From assembly GCA_003971905.1 (NCBI GenBank), contig RSEE01000025.1:708467-772466 (forward strand): a DNA stretch of 64,000 bases, written 5' to 3'. The DNA is from Moniliella sp. 'wahieum'. Lineage: Eukaryota; Basidiomycota; Moniliellomycetes; Moniliellales; Moniliellaceae. Each line of letters starts with the position of its first letter. The first letter of the stretch is position 1. Of this stretch, positions 1 through 10,740 are shown piece by piece. A program made the position numbers and the translations under genes. Under the pieces are notes generated by a model. It was not told where the DNA came from. It saw only the letters and a program-made list of their open reading frames with translations, and searched no databases.

Positions 1-16
1 CTCGGTAGACTCTTTC

Positions 17-1224
17 TTAATCCGTACCGGCGCCGCCGCCGTGGCCGGGGCCGCCGGTGTGTCGGTGGAGGCCGAAGTGGGAACGAGAGAGGAGACGGCG
101 TCGGTCGAAGACGCCGTGTGGTAGGAGGGCGGCAGTGGTAGGCTGTGCAGGCGGCTGGGCGATTGGGAGGGGCGAGGTGGCGCGGCGGGATGTCTCCCTA
201 TTGGCGTGCGACAAGGCCCAGGCGGTGTAAATCCGTTTTTGCTCTTCGTACGTCGCATACACACTGGGATTGGCAAATGCCTCAGCGCTTGTGGCGGGAA
301 GTGGGGTGGGAGGGTGAGCGATGAGGATGTCGTAGAATGCCTCGGTGGGCTCGGGAAACACAATCTCTTCGTACTGCCACGAATGGACCACGGGAACGAC
401 GACCAAGGACGAGGCCGCGGCCGGGTCAGGTAGCGACAGGATCGGTGCCACAGAAGTATCGGCTGATTCGGTACCGGGAAGAGGGTGGGTCGAAGGGCGC
501 AACACGCCAATGGGGTCAGGAGGGATCGGCTTGTCCAACAACACGTCCGCCCACTCGTCCAGGGATGGAGCTTGAGATGGTGGTAAAGCGTGATGGGCTT
601 CTCGTTGGCTTCCGGTACAAAGAAGATCTTGATTTGGATCTCAAACTCGCCCCAGCCCGTCTCGGTCACTTGAAATGGGGGTTTGTCCACATCTGCCGAC
701 ACACATGGAGTTAACACATGCCGTCTCTCTGTCTCATCAAGCAGCCGTCAACAGCAAGGGGGAGAGCCACGTACTTCTCGTTGGTTGGGCATACGTCTCA
801 TGCAACTTAAACTGAACGCGGCGAATAAAGTAGGAAATGTCATCTTTGCCCCAATCATCTTGTGAAAGTCCAGCTCCGACTCGCGTCCGCGCGTCGAAAC
901 GCCCACGTGCGCAGCGGTCGTAGCAGCCACAGCGGCAGCGGCTGCAGGCGTAGAAGGGGTAGGATGGTGGCGCAATCGAGCTCCCACACCCCACGCACCA
1001 GGCGTGCCGCCTGTCGTAGGCGCATCCACTGTCACCGGCGGCGGCGCAGCAAGCATCGGGTTGGACGCTGCGCTGCGCACAGCCACTGTCCACCGGTGGG
1101 TATGGTCCGGTGGGGACACCAGTTTCTCCGCCGGGCTGAGGGGCGTGGCAGTGGTGCCGACGATGATGGGGCGGCTGACAGCCACGCCGCGGATGCGTTT
1201 GACAGGCGGTTGAGGCGCAACCAT
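17..1224 (-). CDS. YAF9: YAF9-like YEATS-domain chromatin reader
   Basis: YEATS protein of the Yaf9/GAS41 type, the histone acyl-lysine reader shared by SWR1 and NuA4 complexes in the nucleus. The start at 1224 gives [16 protein letters not shown]. The family motifs follow in order: [50 protein letters not shown], then the C-terminal YEATS strand [19 protein letters not shown] and HPPTPLP. Three exons are needed: 1224-999, 858-775 and 692-17, with introns 859-998 (GTGCGT donor) and 693-774 (GTACGT donor, CAG acceptor). Both junctions splice in phase into the expected family sequence. Near 560 the frame breaks just after KLHPW; one extra G in the GG run would rejoin it. The last ~60 residues are low-complexity and lack the usual C-terminal coiled coil, so the 3' end is uncertain. 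Confidence 0.85.
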
Positions 1225-2057
1225 GGGGCGATGGCGGTGGTGGTGGTGGTAGTAGAGCAACAGACAGACGCGTCTGGAGATGGGCCGTCCCGAAGACACT
1301 TGCTCTGTCCCGCCGCCTCCAGCCCACGAGCGGGTTCCGCTTTTTCCGCCCGACTACCCGCGTGTGCACTGTGCAGGCGGGAATAATGCGAGGCTAGCAT
1401 GGGGCCGCAGGAGGTTGCGTTAGGCCTTCGGGCTCGCTAGTGCGGATGCGTGATGCGCACCAGCATCCCCCTTGGGACGAGTTGGTCCGTTCGCCAGGTA
1501 CAATCCAGCAGGGTTGTTAATCTGGGAACGCAGCAGCACCGCCATCGCCGTGGCTTGGAGGCTGCTCGGGAGCGCCTGAGACGGGGAGATGCCGACGGGG
1601 AGCTATTATATCCGCACACAACTACTCGTTTGCGTGCGTGAGGCAAATCGCCCGCCAGATCTGTCCAGGCGTACACGGAGGACGACACAGATCCAATCTC
1701 CCTCACACGCGCTACGACGGTGGTGGTGAGGACAAACGATGAGATAGAACGATGAAGGCTAGAAACGGATGGAAGGGAGAAGAGACCAAGGGAGCCACAC
1801 GGGTCGGACAAGATGCGAGAAACTGAGAGAGGGGGACAACACACCCTGAGGCCTTGAAGGCTGTAGGGAGGCACGACTGCAGAGCCACAGTGCCAATGGA
1901 GGATGGACAGGGCTGTGGGGACAACCAACATGGACGGGAGGGAGGGGGTAGGAAAAGGGGAAGGGTTGTAATCGGAGACAAGAAAAAGGAATGGGGGGGC
2001 AGTCCCGTTCTTTCTCTGCACAGGACGGGGGGGCAGGTAGGTAGGATCAAGCAGCCA
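1225..2057. other. Spacer between YAF9 start and bZIP end
   Basis: No supported gene. It holds a short GGT-rich run upstream of YAF9 (about 1232-1250) and the presumed 3' UTR of the bZIP gene. Open frames here lack family signatures. Confidence 0.5.
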
Positions 2058-3683
2058 TCATGTGCATCTGGGAGACCAAGGGCTGAGGGGGGACCGGGTA
2101 AAATGAGCCTTGCCCATGATACGGGGGGAAGAGGGCACGTCCTTCCGCGGGATCACCACCTCTGCTCTCCGAGGATTGGGGGAAGATACCGACGCCGGCG
2201 GACTGAGGGGCGTGGCGGTGGAGGACAAAGGAATATTGAGCGCGGCCAAGTTGAGAACGGCGGCCTCGGGCGCGAGTGGGTTCGACAAACTTCGTGCCAT
2301 CCGCGGCTCGTCGGTCGGATGACTCTGTTGCCGCCGCAGCACATCCAGAATCTTGTTCATATCGTACGGTCCCTTGGGCACGACAGCTCCCATAGGTGGA
2401 GGCTGGTGTGCCGGTTGGGCTTGAACAAGAGCAGGGGCGTACGCTGAGTCATCAACGTTCACTTCAGGTCGAACAGACGGCGGACCGCAGCGGGGACAGA
2501 GACAACAGCAGCATTGAGCTCGTGTTGCCGCACAAGCTCCCATAACCGTTCATTCTCACTTGTCAACGAACCGTGTTTGCTCTTGAGCTCCCCGATCGCC
2601 TCGTCCCGCTGCGCCAACAGATCTTCAAGTTGGGTAATGTACTCTTTCCTCCGTTCCCGAAAGTTGCGCGCCGAAATCTTGTTGCGCAGCTGCCGTTTCT
2701 CCTTGGACGAAAGCGCGCGGTACTCTTCTGCGTTCCGACGGTCCGCTAAAGCCACCGCTTGAGCCTGGCCCTCGCTAGATTGCACACTGGGCAGTGGAGC
2801 GTTTATGCGCAGTGACCTCGGATGGGGCACGTCCGAACCAGGAAGATGCGCGGCGACCTCTGGAGCTGACGTGCGTTCCCCACACACAACTGGCCCGACT
2901 TGGGACCCTTCCTCGTGCTCAGGGACAGCCTGGGTCTGCAACGCCTGGAGCTGCTGCGCGATCTGGTCCGCTAGCGTCATTTGGACCAAGTGCGGGTCGA
3001 TCGAGTTGGGGTCCAAGCTGTTGGATAGGTCCATAGATGGCTGTGAGATGGGAGGGAGTGCGAGCATGTCCGTGTCCTCCATCTCCATCTCTGGTTTCCT
3101 CGCTGCCCCCCACAGCGACCCAGGCAGGGTCAGTGTACCTGATGGGGACAAGGCGGGATGCAGGGGAGGGGGAGCGGGGCCAGTGAGTGCGGGTTCGGGC
3201 CGGAGAGGCACCGGTTGGGAGGCAAGTGGGCTCGAGGGTGCATCGATGGAAAGAGGCGGGGGGTCGAGCTCGTCAAGAGTCCAGCCAGACAGGTCGTCCT
3301 GCCCGGCGTCCTCAGAGAGAGTGGGCGTAAGAGGGGTGGGGTCGGGAAGCGGGGGTGGGGCAGAGGCCGTGGGGAGGGTGGCTGGGACGGGAGGGCTGGG
3401 GCGTGTACAGGGGAACTGGCAGGGGCTGGGAAGGGGTCGGCGAGGTACGCGGACCAGCTGGGTTGAGGTTGAGATTGAGGTTGAGATTGAGATTGAGGTT
3501 GAGATTGAGGCTGAGGTTGAGGTTGAGGTGAGATTGAGGCTGAGGCTGAGGATGGGGCTGAGACGGAGAGGTGGCGTAGTGGGCACGGAGCGTGCGCTCG
3601 ACGAGGGCGGGGGTGGGCTCGATGCCGTGGCGGCGGAGCTGGAGGATGAGGTGGTGGCGGAAGGTGGACTCGGGGGTGGCCAT
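2058..3683 (-). CDS. bZIP transcription factor
   Basis: Nuclear basic-leucine-zipper factor. The basic region lies at about 2635-2720 and reads LRNKISARNFRERRKEY, fitting the N-x7-R rule. It is followed by a heptad zone with leucines in QLEDLLAQRDEAI and NERLWELVRQHEL. The likely start is 3683 (MATPESTFRHHLILQLRRHG), after a C-rich stretch. The N-terminal half is Pro/Ser/Gln-rich and crosses a hexanucleotide repeat where the frame changes. After the zipper the frame stops at 2459, but a neighbouring frame continues for ~130 residues (VNVDDSAYAPALVQ and onward). Adding one G to make AAG-GTG joins them. The basic-region variant resembles fungal stress or metabolism bZIPs, but I cannot assign an orthologue. 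It is divergent from MSP1 across a 316-bp spacer. Confidence 0.8.
3462..3553. repeat. Hexanucleotide repeat (GAGATT/GAGGTT) in bZIP coding region
   Basis: About 15 imperfect copies of a 6-nt unit (TTGAGG/TTGAGA/CTGAGG on the plus strand). On the coding strand they encode alternating Q-P/Q-S or N-L, depending on frame. The frame of the surrounding bZIP gene changes across this tract. Confidence 0.85.
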
Positions 3684-3999
3684 GGTGGTGGGGGGGGGGG
3701 TGGGGATGGGGAGGAGGCAAAGGAGGGCGGTGGGCTGAGGATGGAAGACGGCTGGTCGTGGGACACGGTGGATCAGCGCAGCCCACCCGGGTCCTTTCAA
3801 TTTCATCGGGCGAGTGACTAGTGACTAGTGACTAGTGACTAGTGACTAGTGACTAGTGACTAGTGACTAGTGATTAGGGACGCGATTATCGATTGGACAC
3901 TGGTTACGTCAGCTGCTGATCCCACTCACCAGTGCGGTGGATCTGCCATCGGACGTCTCCCACATCGAAGCGCCCAATCAGTCGCTCACCCCCCCGGCC
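3684..3999. promoter_or_regulatory. Divergent promoter of bZIP and MSP1
   Basis: Only 316 bp separate the two predicted start codons. The spacer contains the heptamer array at 3814-3876. No clear TATA box is visible. Confidence 0.5.
3814..3876 (+). repeat. (GTGACTA)n heptanucleotide tandem array
   Basis: Eight perfect 7-bp units (3814-3869) plus one degenerate unit (GTGATTA, 3870-3876). The array sits in the divergent promoter. The same heptamer recurs elsewhere, for example inverted at 46513-46542. Confidence 0.95.
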
Positions 4000-5280
4000 A
4001 TGAAGGACGCCACACGCAAGATCATTGGAGAGGGTTAGTACTCGCACCCATGCTTCTCCTCCTCTTCCCTCGGTCCTCCTCCTCCCCCAGCGCCTAACCA
4101 CTCCCCCCCCCCCCCAGTCGCCGTCTTTGCCGTGTCGCAGGTGGCGTTCTACTACGCCTTCCGCTACATCCTCTCCTCCCTCGACCCCAACCGCTCCCAG
4201 CGCGCCGAAAGCAAGAAGGCCGCCAACGCCAAGCTCCAGCGCCTCGGCCTCGCCTCGGGCGCCTCCGAGCTGCTCAACCTCACCGAGCACGAGGAGCAGA
4301 TCTCCTCCGAGCTCATCCTCCCCGACGACATCCGCGAGACGTTTGCCGACATTGGTGGCCTCGAACCCATCATCTCCTCGCTCCGTGAGAGCGTCATCGC
4401 GCCCCTCTGCTTGCCCCAGCTGTTCCACCCCGACACTGCGGCCGATGGCTCAGGGGTTGGCCTCCTCGGCGCGCCGAAGGGCGTCTTGCTCTACGGGCCG
4501 CCCACAGGCAAGACCATGCTGGCCAAGGCGCTCGCGAAGGAATCGGGTGCCACATTCATCAACATGCGTGTCTCCACGCTGACCAACAAGTGGTTTGGTG
4601 AATCCAACAAGCTCGTGGCTGCTTTGTTTAGCTTGGCACACAAGCTCCAGCCCAGTATCATCTTTATTGACGAAATCGACTCGTTTCTCCGCGAGCGCGG
4701 CTCCAGCGACCACGAGGTCACGTCGATGATGAAGGCCGAGTTCATGTCCCTCTGGGACGGTCTCACCTCGGGATCGGACCGCATCATGGTGCTCGGCGCG
4801 ACCAACCGGCCGAACGACATTGACAGTGCCATCCTACGAAGAATGCCGAAACGCTACGCGGTCCCACTGCCCGATGCTACCCAGCGACGCAAGATTCTCA
4901 ACCTGCTCCTGTCGCCCGACAACCACGTCTCCCTCGACAAGCAGTTCAACATGGACGCCTTGGTGGACCATACCGAAGGCATGAGCGGATCGGACTTGAA
5001 GGAACTGTGTCGGAACGCGGCCATGGTACCCGTGCGCGAGTTTATGCAATCGGCCGCGGGCAAACAACATTTAGAGGCAACCGTGCGCGCCAACCGAGAC
5101 CGTCACACTACTCCCACCCACGCACCGTCTCCGTCCAACCCCGCCTCGTCCAGCCGCATCTTGACGCGTGCCCTGCGCAACTCGGACTTTTACGTCAACG
5201 ATTCGGCTGCTACGCCACTGCACACACAGATGAGGGTACGCACAGACTCATCGGTGCCGCTAACGGAAGGGCTGGACTAA
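4000..5280 (+). CDS. MSP1: Msp1/ATAD1-type AAA ATPase (membrane-protein extractase)
   Basis: Outer mitochondrial/peroxisomal membrane AAA translocase that extracts mislocalised tail-anchored proteins. Exon 1 (4000-4033, MKDATRKIIGE) splices across 4034-4117 (branch CTAAC at 4094, C14 tract before CAG) into exon 2. The frame also stays open upstream of 4000, so an earlier start is possible. An N-terminal membrane segment (VFAVSQVAFYYAFRYIL) is followed by the linker, then the AAA domain. Walker A lies near residue 137, Walker B is PSIIFIDEID near 195, the sensor region is LGATNRPNDIDSAILRRMPKRY, and the helical lid is EGMSGSDLKELCRNAAM. Oddity: Walker A reads GPPTGKT, one residue shorter than GPPGTGKT. 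Unlike most neighbours, the rest of this gene is a single open frame. Confidence 0.9.
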
Positions 5281-6581
5281 GTGCCGCCCGAGTCGTCGAG
5301 CCAATGACGGCAGTACGTTTAAGGGTGGGCGGTTAGTCGTGGTCTGTCCCCTGTTCCATATGGGAATGCCGAGACATGGGTAGTTTCTCAGGAGGACAAC
5401 TCACCGGTTCCCGATCTGGGTATTGCGCATAGATCGCATGTGGACAGAAGGTTGTGTCCACAGGCCGGGGCTGAGCATTTATTCCATTTGCCGGGCAATG
5501 GCTGGCCTCGTTGACAATCGTTTGGAACCCCCCGTTGAAGGGATGGGAATGAATGAGAGGCCACTGGAATGGAATCTGGACATCATGTCCTGCCATCGAC
5601 ATCTTCGTCTACCAGGACACATCCACAGGCCTGTATAACTCGGACTAGCGCCTCACTAGTTATAAACAAACAAGCACCACGTACACACGCCAGTGATGTA
5701 GCCCCAACACTATACCACCTGCATCAAGGGCCACGGTCTCGCAGCTGTTTTGTCCTTCATCTTTGCCCCCCTGATCTTGTCCTGCCTGCACCCACTGCTG
5801 GCCCAATTCAATGACAAGCAGGGCTCTTGTCCGACTGTAGGGGGAGGGGGGCGGCCACGACAAAAGGGCGCGGCGACCTCTTTTACGCAATCAGCTTTTG
5901 CCCCCCCTCTGAAGCACTGCCGCCCCACCACTATCACTTCTCAAGCTCTCTCGAATCGGCACTCTTTCTCTCCTCGTTTTCTTGGATTGGGAGCGGGGAG
6001 TCCTTTGCGAGGCGCACTTCATTCGTCCAAATCATTAACAACGCGGCAGATCGTGGTCGCAGGAAAAGAAAGAGAGAGCGCACAGGCGCTTCTCTTAGCA
6101 ATTCGAACAAAACAGCAATAACATGTAACAGGGCAAGGTGGGGGGGAGAATATGGATCAGTGACGGTCCTACTCAACCACAACCCGAGAGACAACGAAAA
6201 ATAGTAGGATCATCGTCACACTCGGAGATCTATGTGGTGTAGAAGAAGGGGGTTCAAATCAACAATGCAATGGGTAGCAAACGAGAGTGGGGGAGAGAAA
6301 AAGAAAGGTAAATAGGGGATGTCAGGTATACACAATGAAGTAGATAGTAGGGCTTGGGGTAAAAGGTGTCGTCGTCAGGCCACAAAACCACATCTTATGC
6401 ACCATACTCCCATCATCGAATAGGAACCCAAAGGCGCGGATCTTGAGGCTCGAGACGGGAGACGGTTCTCTGTACTTGATTCTTCCTGTTGCTTCGCGTA
6501 TGCAGCCCTCGCCTGTTTTCCTCTTCCAGGCAGACACCTGGAATTGAAGGGCTTACCTTGTGCCCATTTTGCAGCAAAACG
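5281..6581. other. Intergenic, no gene seen
   Basis: This holds the 3' flanks of MSP1 and of the convergent GH79-like gene. Short open frames on both strands show no family signature. Confidence 0.5.
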
Positions 6582-8991
6582 CTAGTCTGAATCAGCAGGA
6601 GAGTTGGCACTGCCGTCCGTGCCTGTCAGATTGCTCGTCGATCCCTTCCGAGTGCCCCGACCGCCTCCATTGGAATTCATGATAAACTGAGGGGGATACG
6701 TCCAGAGCGGATTGGGTGCAGCGGGGGGGAGATACGGCAACGTCGGATCGGGAGGTTGGAAGGGTGGAATGGACGCCATGGCAACCGTAGCTGGCGTGGC
6801 AAATACCAGTGCCGCCCCGGGCGCGGGAACAGGGATGGACAACTGCCATTGGTACATAAAGCCGTTTGGATCACCTCGGTGTTCCACAACGTCCCGTTGG
6901 ACCAGTAGCCAAACGTTTGGTTCGCCCACCGTACGTCCTGCCCCCATGCATTGAGCGACGGAGCTGACAAGATCTTGTACGTCATGTTTTCACGTTGGCG
7001 GGGGGCGTGATGAAGGCCGTCCAGATGTAGGCAGTGGAGTTGGCAGCTCCTTGGACAAAGTTGATCAACACGTACTTGTCCGGGAGCGGCGGCGCTGTCG
7101 TCGGGTTGGGTGTCGGTGGTAGCATGGTGGCAGAAGGGATCGTGCTCGGCCAATTGGACGGTAAGGGCAGGTTGTCCCAAATGCCATACGCGGCCACATT
7201 GTCGTTGGGAGCGTGCAAATCGGCCACGCGGACACCCGAGTACGTGCGCAAGGAAGCGTCCGGGGTGGACGAGGTAGACGCTAACGCTTCAGCCGTAACC
7301 AGCAGCGCGTACCATGAGGGGGAGGTAATCCAGCCCAGCCCGGGCCAGAGGTGGGTGATGTTGGTTCCATGCGGGGGGGTAATGGCGTTGGTCAAATCGG
7401 GCTCACCATCACGGAATCCCTGGGTGGCTAAGAACATGCCCGAGTGATTGTTGGCCGCCAAGGAGAGCGCTTGGTCGATCGCCCAAAGCGCCGAAATAAA
7501 GCCATCCGAAATTCCAGCCAAACCGCCACACTGGCCCGTACTCGTCTCGAGCACAATGAGAGGTACCTGTGCTTCCGCCGTCTGCCAAATCGCAGCGAGT
7601 TGGACTAGGCTGTTGGACACGGTTCTGGAATGGCTTTGGTACAGGCTCATCCCCTGTGGTGGGGGGGTCGTATTGCTGCATGTTTGTTGCGGATCTGTGC
7701 AAGACAAGAGGAGAAGAAAGTCACAAGGGGCATAGTTAGGCACAAATATATCCGCAACGTGTGTTGTGCCTCATCTGTTCCCTTTTCCCCATGGGGAAGG
7801 AAGTTAGTACTAAGAGGGGGAGAAACATACAGTGGATGTAAGTCGCTGCGGTTAGGTTGTCTCCTGCCGTTTGCAACAGACTTGTGGTGATGTTGGTCGT
7901 GGCATTCGTAAAGTTCAGGACATCTGACAAATTCCAATGGCAGCACACACCGGGTCCAGCAAACAGTCCCTTGGCTGGACGAAGGGAGGGAGGCACAGCA
8001 ACAATGGCATCATGCATCATGTGGTCCCATTCCGACAGAAACTGTTGCACGGAGTAGTTACTAGCACGGACAACTGCCTGAGGAACGGCAGAGGAAGAAT
8101 TGGACGAGCCGGAATATGAGACAAGGTGTGAGGGTACATATCGGGTTTGTACCCTATCTCAACAAAGTCCAGGTTGGGACCCAAAGCTTCCGGGCCTGCA
8201 CAACCTGTTGCCCCATGTTGTTCCAGTTGAGGACAGAAGCCGACCCGTAAAGTCCCCCAGATTCAGCGACAGGCTGAAATGGGTGTCTACCGACTGGGCC
8301 AGGTACCGCAAAGCCCAGTACAGACCAAAGGTGTACGCAGCCTGGGGTATGTCTTCTCCCATCGGAAGTGAAGGGGGATTGGGATTGGGATTGGGGTTGG
8401 GATTGGGATTGGGATTGGGGTTGGGATTGGGATTGGGATTGGGATTGGCTGGACTGGGAGAAGCGTTGGGTGGATTGACGCCTTGACGACGGGCAGGAGA
8501 GAGTGTTTCATCGACGAAGCCGTCAGAACCTGAACCAGAACCGGAACCAGAGTCGGAGCCAGAGTCGGAGCCATCTTGATTAGAAATAATCGCAACCGTT
8601 GGGCACCGTACCGTTGATCAGGTCATAGAGAATAGGAAGGGAGAGGTTGGCACCAACGGTGGCGTTGAAGATAACCTCATCCTGGCTCGGGCCTCCCAGA
8701 TGGACTCGCGCACCCACACGAGCACGCTGTTGCACTGCCCCCAGGTAAGCCGTGAAGGCAGCCGAAATATTTACCCCGTCCGCTTTGGCATTGTCACTGT
8801 TGTTATCACTTGCTGAGTCGTTGGCCTTCTCCTTCCCGGGGCGTGGGGGCGCGGCCGCCAGTGAGGAAGGTGTCGGCGCTGCTCATCTCGATTTTGATGC
8901 CAAGAAAGTTGGGCGCGACTGGCAAACCAGGCCAGATTCCCGTCTCGTTGTCGCCACCGAGAGGGATGCCTACCTTTGTCGCTCCGATGGG

Positions 8992-9038
<47 letters not shown>

Positions 9039-9226
9039 AACATCCAACCCATTGCGGATCGTCGTGTAGTTCCACCCCACGCCATAAGAAGGGATAGGAG
9101 GAAAGGGAGGAGTAATGTTGGTTGGGTCCTGAGGGACAGGAGCCCAAGGCAGCGTAGGGGGCGCGAGGATGATCATATCACTCCCAGCATAGTCCGGCTT
9201 TGTCGTGACGGGCAGCCGACCAGGGC
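6582..9226 (-). CDS. Secreted GH79-like glycosidase (possible pseudoenzyme)
   Basis: Resembles GH79 (beta-glucuronidase/heparanase-type). N to C the frames give PNFLGIKIEMSSAD (family strand PNFLGFSFELS), LGGPSQDE (family GNSQD), YWALRYLAQSVDTHFSL, IGYKPDMYP (family GNEPDLY), a region ending TYIHYPQQTCS, then IVLETSTGQCGGLAGISDG with SALWAIDQAL (nucleophile Glu region), and a C-terminal beta domain ending NTEVIQ and VPAPGAALVF. An intron at 7695-7830 (GTATGT...CACAG) joins YIH to YPQQ in phase. The exon beginning at 9226 follows an acceptor, so the signal-peptide exon upstream is unresolved. Many N-x-S/T sites support secretion. Frame breaks occur near 6870, 6985 and 8115-8240. The acid/base Glu appears replaced by Lys. 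An NP-repeat and Ser-Gly linker interrupt the catalytic domain. Confidence 0.7.
8373..8448. repeat. GGGATT hexamer repeat encoding Asn-Pro repeats
   Basis: About twelve copies of GGGATT/GGGGTT on the plus strand. In the GH79-like reading frame (minus strand) they encode alternating Asn-Pro, right after a Ser-Gly/Ser-Asp linker (8500-8580). Confidence 0.85.
8989..9037. repeat. Extreme G homopolymer (C on coding strand)
   Basis: Five G, one A, then 43 consecutive G (8995-9037). It lies in the N-terminal part of the GH79-like gene, either as a polyproline tract or in an intron. The length is unlikely to be exact. Confidence 0.9.
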
Positions 9227-10740
9227 CTTTTTAGCGCCAACATGCGTGGTCAAGAAGAAGGGGAACACAGAAGCGGAACACGGGAAGGCGCAGATACATC
9301 GAGTGGTGCAGGTATGTCTGGATGGTGGAGAAGAGGGAAAGGTGAGTGAGAAACCGGAGTTGGGAGGAGTCCTATATGTGGGTCATAATCGGGATTCGGA
9401 CACCCACGAAGCTACTACTGTTGGGGGCTGCGCTGTTGTGGAGCATCACAGGTGCAGTAGCAGCAGAGGGGCGAATGATTGTTTTCACATTGTAGGTGCT
9501 CAGATTGGCTCGGGGGCAGTAGCATCACAGTCGCAGAGGCTATATCTTCATCTGGATTCGTATTATCATTCGCCGAGAGCTTGTTATAAGGCCAGGGGGA
9601 TAAAGAAACACTGCACCTACTTGGGACGCTCTCATCCTCCCTGTGCCGTTTGCGCGTGCAATAACCCGATTAGGGAAACCAGGGGGTCGGCAGTAGGCTT
9701 GGATCCTCTGGCTGCCGCGCCATTCGCTTCCGAAGCCCTGATGCATAGTGGCGCGCATGAATGATACAACTGAGCATAGTAGTAGTGACGGAATTGTGAG
9801 CAGCGCGAAAGAACCATCTTCAACGAGGCCATGAGGGCGCCCTCTCGTATATAATGGCGCCTTACCTCCTCTCAACCATATGTATCTCGTTGCGAGCTAC
9901 AAGTACCTTCAGTATTAGGCGGGAAGGTACCTCACAGAGCAAATCGCCACACCGAGTGCGCGAGATGCGGGCGCTCAGACGGCGGACTACCGGTGTCAGT
10001 GTGGTCACTTGTATAGAACACACGATGGTCACGTGGCTAGCCCACGTACCACTAGGTTCTTGTCTCCGTCTCTGCCCTCCTGTATCTACCAGGCCGCTTA
10101 GGACTCCTCTGAACGCACCACACCATCATCTCATCGTTCTCACGTTTTCCTCAGCAAACCGGTGGGCGCACCCTCGTCTGCCCATGGGTTCGAGCAGGCT
10201 CGAGCGCTCGAGCCATTCATTCATTGTTGCTGGGGGTTATATTGTGTTCGGCAATTGGGATATGTTGCTATCCCCCCTCGGCCCGACGGCGACGAGACCC
10301 GCTCGCAGGACATACACTTTTTTTAGTCGCCACAGCAGCCAGAACCAGGCAAAGCTCCCATCTCCGTGGGCATCGCCATCGATTTTTTTCCAGTCGATAC
10401 GTAGGTAGGCGCTGGTGTTCTGACGATCTGGGGCGTCCACCGGATGCGGTCTTAGTGCTCGCTGAGGCGGGTGGCTGATGATGTCGATGACGCATAACGA
10501 TGCAGATGATAACCCACGGGCACGGCGCCAGTCGCAGAGCATGCGCAGCCCCGCCACCTTCGCCGTGCGTCACATGTCACACGTCACTAGCACTCGTCAG
10601 GGTCAGGACCCAGGCCGCAGCTGGCGCAGCCCCTCTGAGCGGGCGCTCTGAGATCGAAAGTCTGTGCGCTGCCGAGCCACCCACGTAGAGCACAGCAGAT
10701 GTCGGGTCCTCAGCCTGTATGAGCCTCATATACCAATGCC
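9227..10740. other. Intergenic, no gene seen
   Basis: Upstream flank of the GH79-like gene. Open frames here are short and without recognisable motifs. Confidence 0.45.

Noticed and set aside
8373-8448. GGGATT repeats resembling a telomere tract
   Set aside because: Internal location, imperfect units and an Asn-Pro reading in a coding frame argue for a coding microsatellite.
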